Positions 15,023 to 17,020 of a stretch of 17,020 nucleotides of DNA are shown piece after piece. Positions within the stretch are counted from its first letter, which is position 1. The number at the start of each line of letters is the position of its first letter. Under the pieces are notes generated by a model. That model made no database searches, had not been told where the DNA came from, and was given only the letters and a program-made list of their open reading frames with translations. The position numbers were made by a program, and so were the translations under genes. This DNA is from an uncultured Collinsella sp. Its GTDB lineage: Bacteria; Actinomycetota; Coriobacteriia; Coriobacteriales; Coriobacteriaceae. Location of the stretch: the NCBI GenBank assembly GCA_902490445.1, contig CABUDZ010000042.1:1-17020 (forward strand). Reading direction: 5' to 3'.

Positions 15023-16189
15023 TTAGGCAGCCGGGCAGATCTTCTTGAAGAGCTCGATAACGTCGTCGAGCGTCGCCTCGCGCGGGTTGCCCGGGAAGCA
15101 GGCGTCGGCCATGGCGTCCTTGGCCAAGACCTCGATCTCGTCGGCCTTCATGGCCTCGCAGACATGCGGGATGTTCACGTCGGCGGAAAGCTGCTTGACG
15201 GCGGCGATAGCGGCGTCAGCAGCCTCGTCGGTGCTCATGCCCGTGGTGTCAACGCCCATGGCGACGGCGACCTTGGCCAGGCGCTCGGCGCAAACCGGCT
15301 TGTTGAACTCCATGGCGATCGGCAGCAGCATGGCGCAGGCGACACCGTGCGGGGTGTCGTAGTGAGCGGACAGGGTGTGAGCCATGGCGTGGTCGATGCC
15401 CAGGCCAACGTTGGAGAAGCCCATGCCGGCGACATACTGGCCAAGAGCCATGCCCTCGCGGCCGGAGCCGGGCTGACCGGACTTGGCCTCGGCAACGGAG
15501 TCGCGCAGGTTCTCGCTGATCAGCTTAATGGCCTCAAAGTGGAACATGTCGGAGAGCTCCCAAGCGCCCTTGGTGGTGTAGCCCTCGATGGCGTGGGTCA
15601 GAGCGTCCATGCCAGTGGAAGCGGTAAGGCCGGCGGGCATGGAAGCCATCATGTCGGGGTCGACGACGGCGACCTCGGGGGCGTCGTTGGTGTCGACGCA
15701 CACGAACTTGCGGACCTTTTCGGGGTCGGTGATGACGTAGTTGATGGTCACCTCGGCAGCGGTACCGGCGGTCGTCGGCACAGCGATGGTGAACACGGCG
15801 TGGTTCTTAGTGGGAGCAACGCCCTCGAGGCTGCGGACATCGGCGAACTCGGGGTTGTTGATGATGATGCCAATGGCCTTGGCGGTATCCATGGAGGAAC
15901 CGCCACCGATGGTCACGATAGCGTCAGCCTCGGCGGCCTTGAAGGCCTCGACGCCGTCCTTGACGTTCTGGATAGTGGGGTTGGGCTTAATCTCGGAGTA
16001 GAGGCTCCAAGCGATGCCGGCGGCGTCGAGCTCGTCGGTCACCTTAGCGGTAACGCCAAACTTGACCAGATCGGGATCGGAGCAGACGAAGATCTTCTTG
16101 TAGCCGCGACGCTGGAGCTCGCCGGGGATCTCCTTGATGGCGCCGGAACCATGATAAGAGATGGTATTGAGAACGAAACGATTAGCCAT
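15023..16189 (-). CDS. fucO: Iron-dependent alcohol dehydrogenase, FucO-like lactaldehyde reductase
   Basis: A 388-residue group III alcohol dehydrogenase, very like E. coli FucO in the stretches I can recall (MANR start, NNPEFADVRSLEG, PTTAGTAAEVTINYVITD, GMALGQYVAGMGFSNVGLG, GNPREATLDDVIEL). FucO reduces L-lactaldehyde to 1,2-propanediol with NADH, the last step of anaerobic fucose or rhamnose use. The dinucleotide motif is GGGSSMDTAKAIG (95-107). Iron ligands fit Asp195, His199, His267 and His281. The start is ATG 16189 with GGAGG exactly 6 nt upstream, not the longer frame to 16231. No fucose or rhamnose pathway gene is adjacent, so the physiological aldehyde is uncertain. Upstream lies a LacI-type operator. 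Confidence 0.92.
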   Translation of the reverse strand: MANRFVLNTISYHGSGAIKEIPGELQRRGYKKIFVCSDPDLVKFGVTAKVTDELDAAGIAWSLYSEIKPNPTIQNVKDGVEAFKAAEADAIVTIGGGSSMDTAKAIGIIINNPEFADVRSLEGVAPTKNHAVFTIAVPTTAGTAAEVTINYVITDPEKVRKFVCVDTNDAPEVAVVDPDMMASMPAGLTASTGMDALTHAIEGYTTKGAWELSDMFHFEAIKLISENLRDSVAEAKSGQPGSGREGMALGQYVAGMGFSNVGLGIDHAMAHTLSAHYDTPHGVACAMLLPIAMEFNKPVCAERLAKVAVAMGVDTTGMSTDEAADAAIAAVKQLSADVNIPHVCEAMKADEIEVLAKDAMADACFPGNPREATLDDVIELFKKICPAA

Positions 16190-16287
16190 TGATAGCCTCC
16201 CATCGTGTGCGGGGCGCCCATTACGCCCCACGCTATGTGTCCCATCCTAACGCTTTTGAAACAAAAAATGCATGAGAACGTCAAAAG

Positions 16288-16310
16288 TGTTAAAGCGTTT
16301 CAACATAATA
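16288..16310 (-). promoter_or_regulatory. Candidate promoter and LacI-type operator upstream of the fucO-like gene
   Basis: TGTTAAAGCGTTTCAACA (16288-16305) is an 18-bp near-palindrome centred on CG, the hallmark of LacI/GalR-family operators. On the minus strand it directly follows a TATTAT -10 box (16305-16310), so a bound repressor would sit on the transcription start. The -35 region (GGAGGG) is poor, suggesting help from an activator or a different start. A related AACGCTTTTGAAAC segment lies about 30 bp nearer the gene (16250-16263). The regulator gene is not in this window. Confidence 0.5.
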
Positions 16311-16424
16311 ACGGAGCCCCAGTCCTTCCCTCCCGACTGCAGCGAAGGCTAGATTATAGGAGCAATTGCCCAAAGAATACGACCAACTCAGTCTATAAAT
16401 TGTTTCTGTTTTAGCAATATATGT

Positions 16425-16453
16425 TTGACAATACGTTTATAAAAGGATACTTT
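16425..16453 (+). promoter_or_regulatory. Sigma70 promoter with consensus -35 for the right-edge gene
   Basis: A perfect TTGACA (16425-16430), a 17-bp spacer and TACTTT (16448-16453). Transcription would start near 16460. The surrounding 16,310-16,470 stretch is AT-rich and otherwise holds no gene that I can support. Confidence 0.6.
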
Positions 16454-16465
16454 ATAGTAATTAAT

Positions 16466-16621
16466 ATGCATGCAGCAAATAGTGTCATTCATTTTGTTAG
16501 AAATTGCCCATGCGGTTATTGCAGCTGCATGTACTGCAACATACAGCGTAATTCTCCGCACGAAGCAGAAGACGGTTCCAATTCGATCGAGGCGATGACG
16601 CGTGATGGCTACTGGTCCTAA
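16466..16621 (+). CDS. Doubtful Cys-rich short ORF overlapping the right-edge gene
   Basis: A 51-codon ORF containing CPCGYCSCMYC (six Cys or so within a dozen residues counting neighbours) starts a few nucleotides after the predicted transcription start and overlaps the next gene by 17 nt. There is no Shine-Dalgarno sequence, so it would need leaderless initiation. The Cys spacing is metal-site-like, but the tail looks unordered. It may only be part of the leader RNA. Confidence 0.22.
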   Translation: MHAANSVIHFVRNCPCGYCSCMYCNIQRNSPHEAEDGSNSIEAMTRDGYWS

Positions 16622-17020
16622 ATCGAGCAAGACGGCTACAAACGAATATCGAATCTCAATTGAAGGTAACCCTTATCCGCATGCTCTGGCTCTCGTCAAC
16701 CCAGCGGGAGACAACCTCAACATCAAAAGACATGGGTTCACGGGTCCACTAGGACAGCTATTGAGTCTTAAATACACCGTTTATGACGATGCAAATGAAA
16801 AGCTCTTTACTGTCGTCGACGGTGGTTTTAGTAACATGCCCAGGGTTGCGCTCATCATCGAACACAAGGAAGTTGCGGTGTTCGATTATGGCCTAAACAG
16901 ACTTGAGATGAAGTGCGTAACGAACATACCGAATTACACAATAAAAGGTAACTTCCTATTTGGAGATTACGATATATTCAGTCAACGGGAAGTGAAGCTA
17001 TCTTCAGTTAACGTCCTTCA
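16605..17020 (+). CDS. LURP-one/YxjI-like (tubby-like) protein, cut by right window edge
   Basis: An open frame of about 138 codons runs from ATG 16605 to the window end without a stop. An in-frame TGA at 16596-16598 limits the start to GTG 16602 or ATG 16605; GAGG lies rather far (12 nt) upstream. The pattern of short beta-strands with turns such as YTVYDDANEKLFTV, VAVFDYG and NYTIKGNFLFGDYDIFSQ resembles the bacterial LURP-one-related family (PF04525, YxjI), a tubby-like barrel of unknown bacterial function. This is a recalled resemblance only. Codon use is AT-richer than in the neighbouring core genes. Confidence 0.55.
   Translation, partial: MATGPKSSKTATNEYRISIEGNPYPHALALVNPAGDNLNIKRHGFTGPLGQLLSLKYTVYDDANEKLFTVVDGGFSNMPRVALIIEHKEVAVFDYGLNRLEMKCVTNIPNYTIKGNFLFGDYDIFSQREVKLSSVNVL

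Noticed and set aside
15164..16192. Gly/Val/Asp-rich 342-codon ORF antisense to the fucO-like gene
   Set aside because: Glycine-rich composition mirrors the codon bias of the opposite, clearly conserved dehydrogenase.
16388..16630. 80-codon minus-strand ORF in the AT-rich right part
   Set aside because: No ribosome site, opposite a better promoter and gene start on the plus strand, and no recognisable motif.

Overview
The window is a high-GC bacterial chromosome segment. Dense coding, short gaps, GC-hairpin terminators and protein sequences of the Collinsella type point to a gut coriobacterium (Actinomycetota, Coriobacteriia). The taxon is an inference from gene content and protein style, not from a marker gene. 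Most of the window is core or housekeeping DNA. The two ends (about 1-1030 and 16,310-17,020) and the upstream region of the HipA-like gene are clearly AT-richer and look accessory.  Layout. (1) 1-1027, minus strand: the N-terminal half of an MFS transporter, cut by the left edge. It is overlapped by ATGA with a small upstream gene that resembles the start of DUF3284 proteins. Neither edge-cut gene of the window is obvious from complete-ORF calling. (2) 1175-7999, minus strand: the addB-addA pair for double-strand-break processing (helicase-nuclease), translationally coupled and closed by an intrinsic terminator. AddB has lost the Walker A motif and most of its iron-sulfur cysteines. (3) 8134-8599, minus strand: a YerC/TrpR-superfamily regulator with its own terminator and promoter, preceded in the same frame by a 16-codon leader ORF ending FWRVWR. 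(4) 8810-9254, plus strand: a four-helix membrane protein of the YvlD/'phage holin 4' family with a strong terminator. (5) 9318-12218: an IscR-like Rrf2 regulator (minus) divergent from cysK (plus), followed by mnmA (plus). The cysK promoter carries a perfect TACTAG-N10-CTAGTA palindrome between its -35 and -10 boxes, and its mRNA would start in a nested hairpin. mnmA sits directly behind an intrinsic terminator with no room for a promoter in between. (6) 12227-13668, minus strand: a one-gene HTH-HipA-like kinase fusion with an inverted repeat in its AT-rich upstream region. (7) 13680-14766, minus strand: an M42 aminopeptidase. (8) 14891-15009: a 119-bp nested palindrome with 52-nt arms. (9) 15023-16310, minus strand: a FucO-like lactaldehyde reductase with a LacI-type operator at its promoter. 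(10) 16425-17020, plus strand: a good sigma70 promoter, a doubtful Cys-rich short ORF and the start of a gene resembling the LURP-one/YxjI (tubby-like) family, cut by the right edge.  How the parts relate. Rrf2, CysK and MnmA form a plausible sulfur neighbourhood: cysteine synthesis under an Fe-S or thiol-responsive repressor next to the tRNA 2-thiolation enzyme. The other genes look functionally independent. I found no CRISPR array, tRNA, rRNA, insertion sequence or clear defence island. The observations most worth following are regulatory: the Trp-containing leader ahead of the TrpR-family gene, the terminator ahead of mnmA, the cysK operator and leader, the long palindrome, and the self-contained HTH-kinase.
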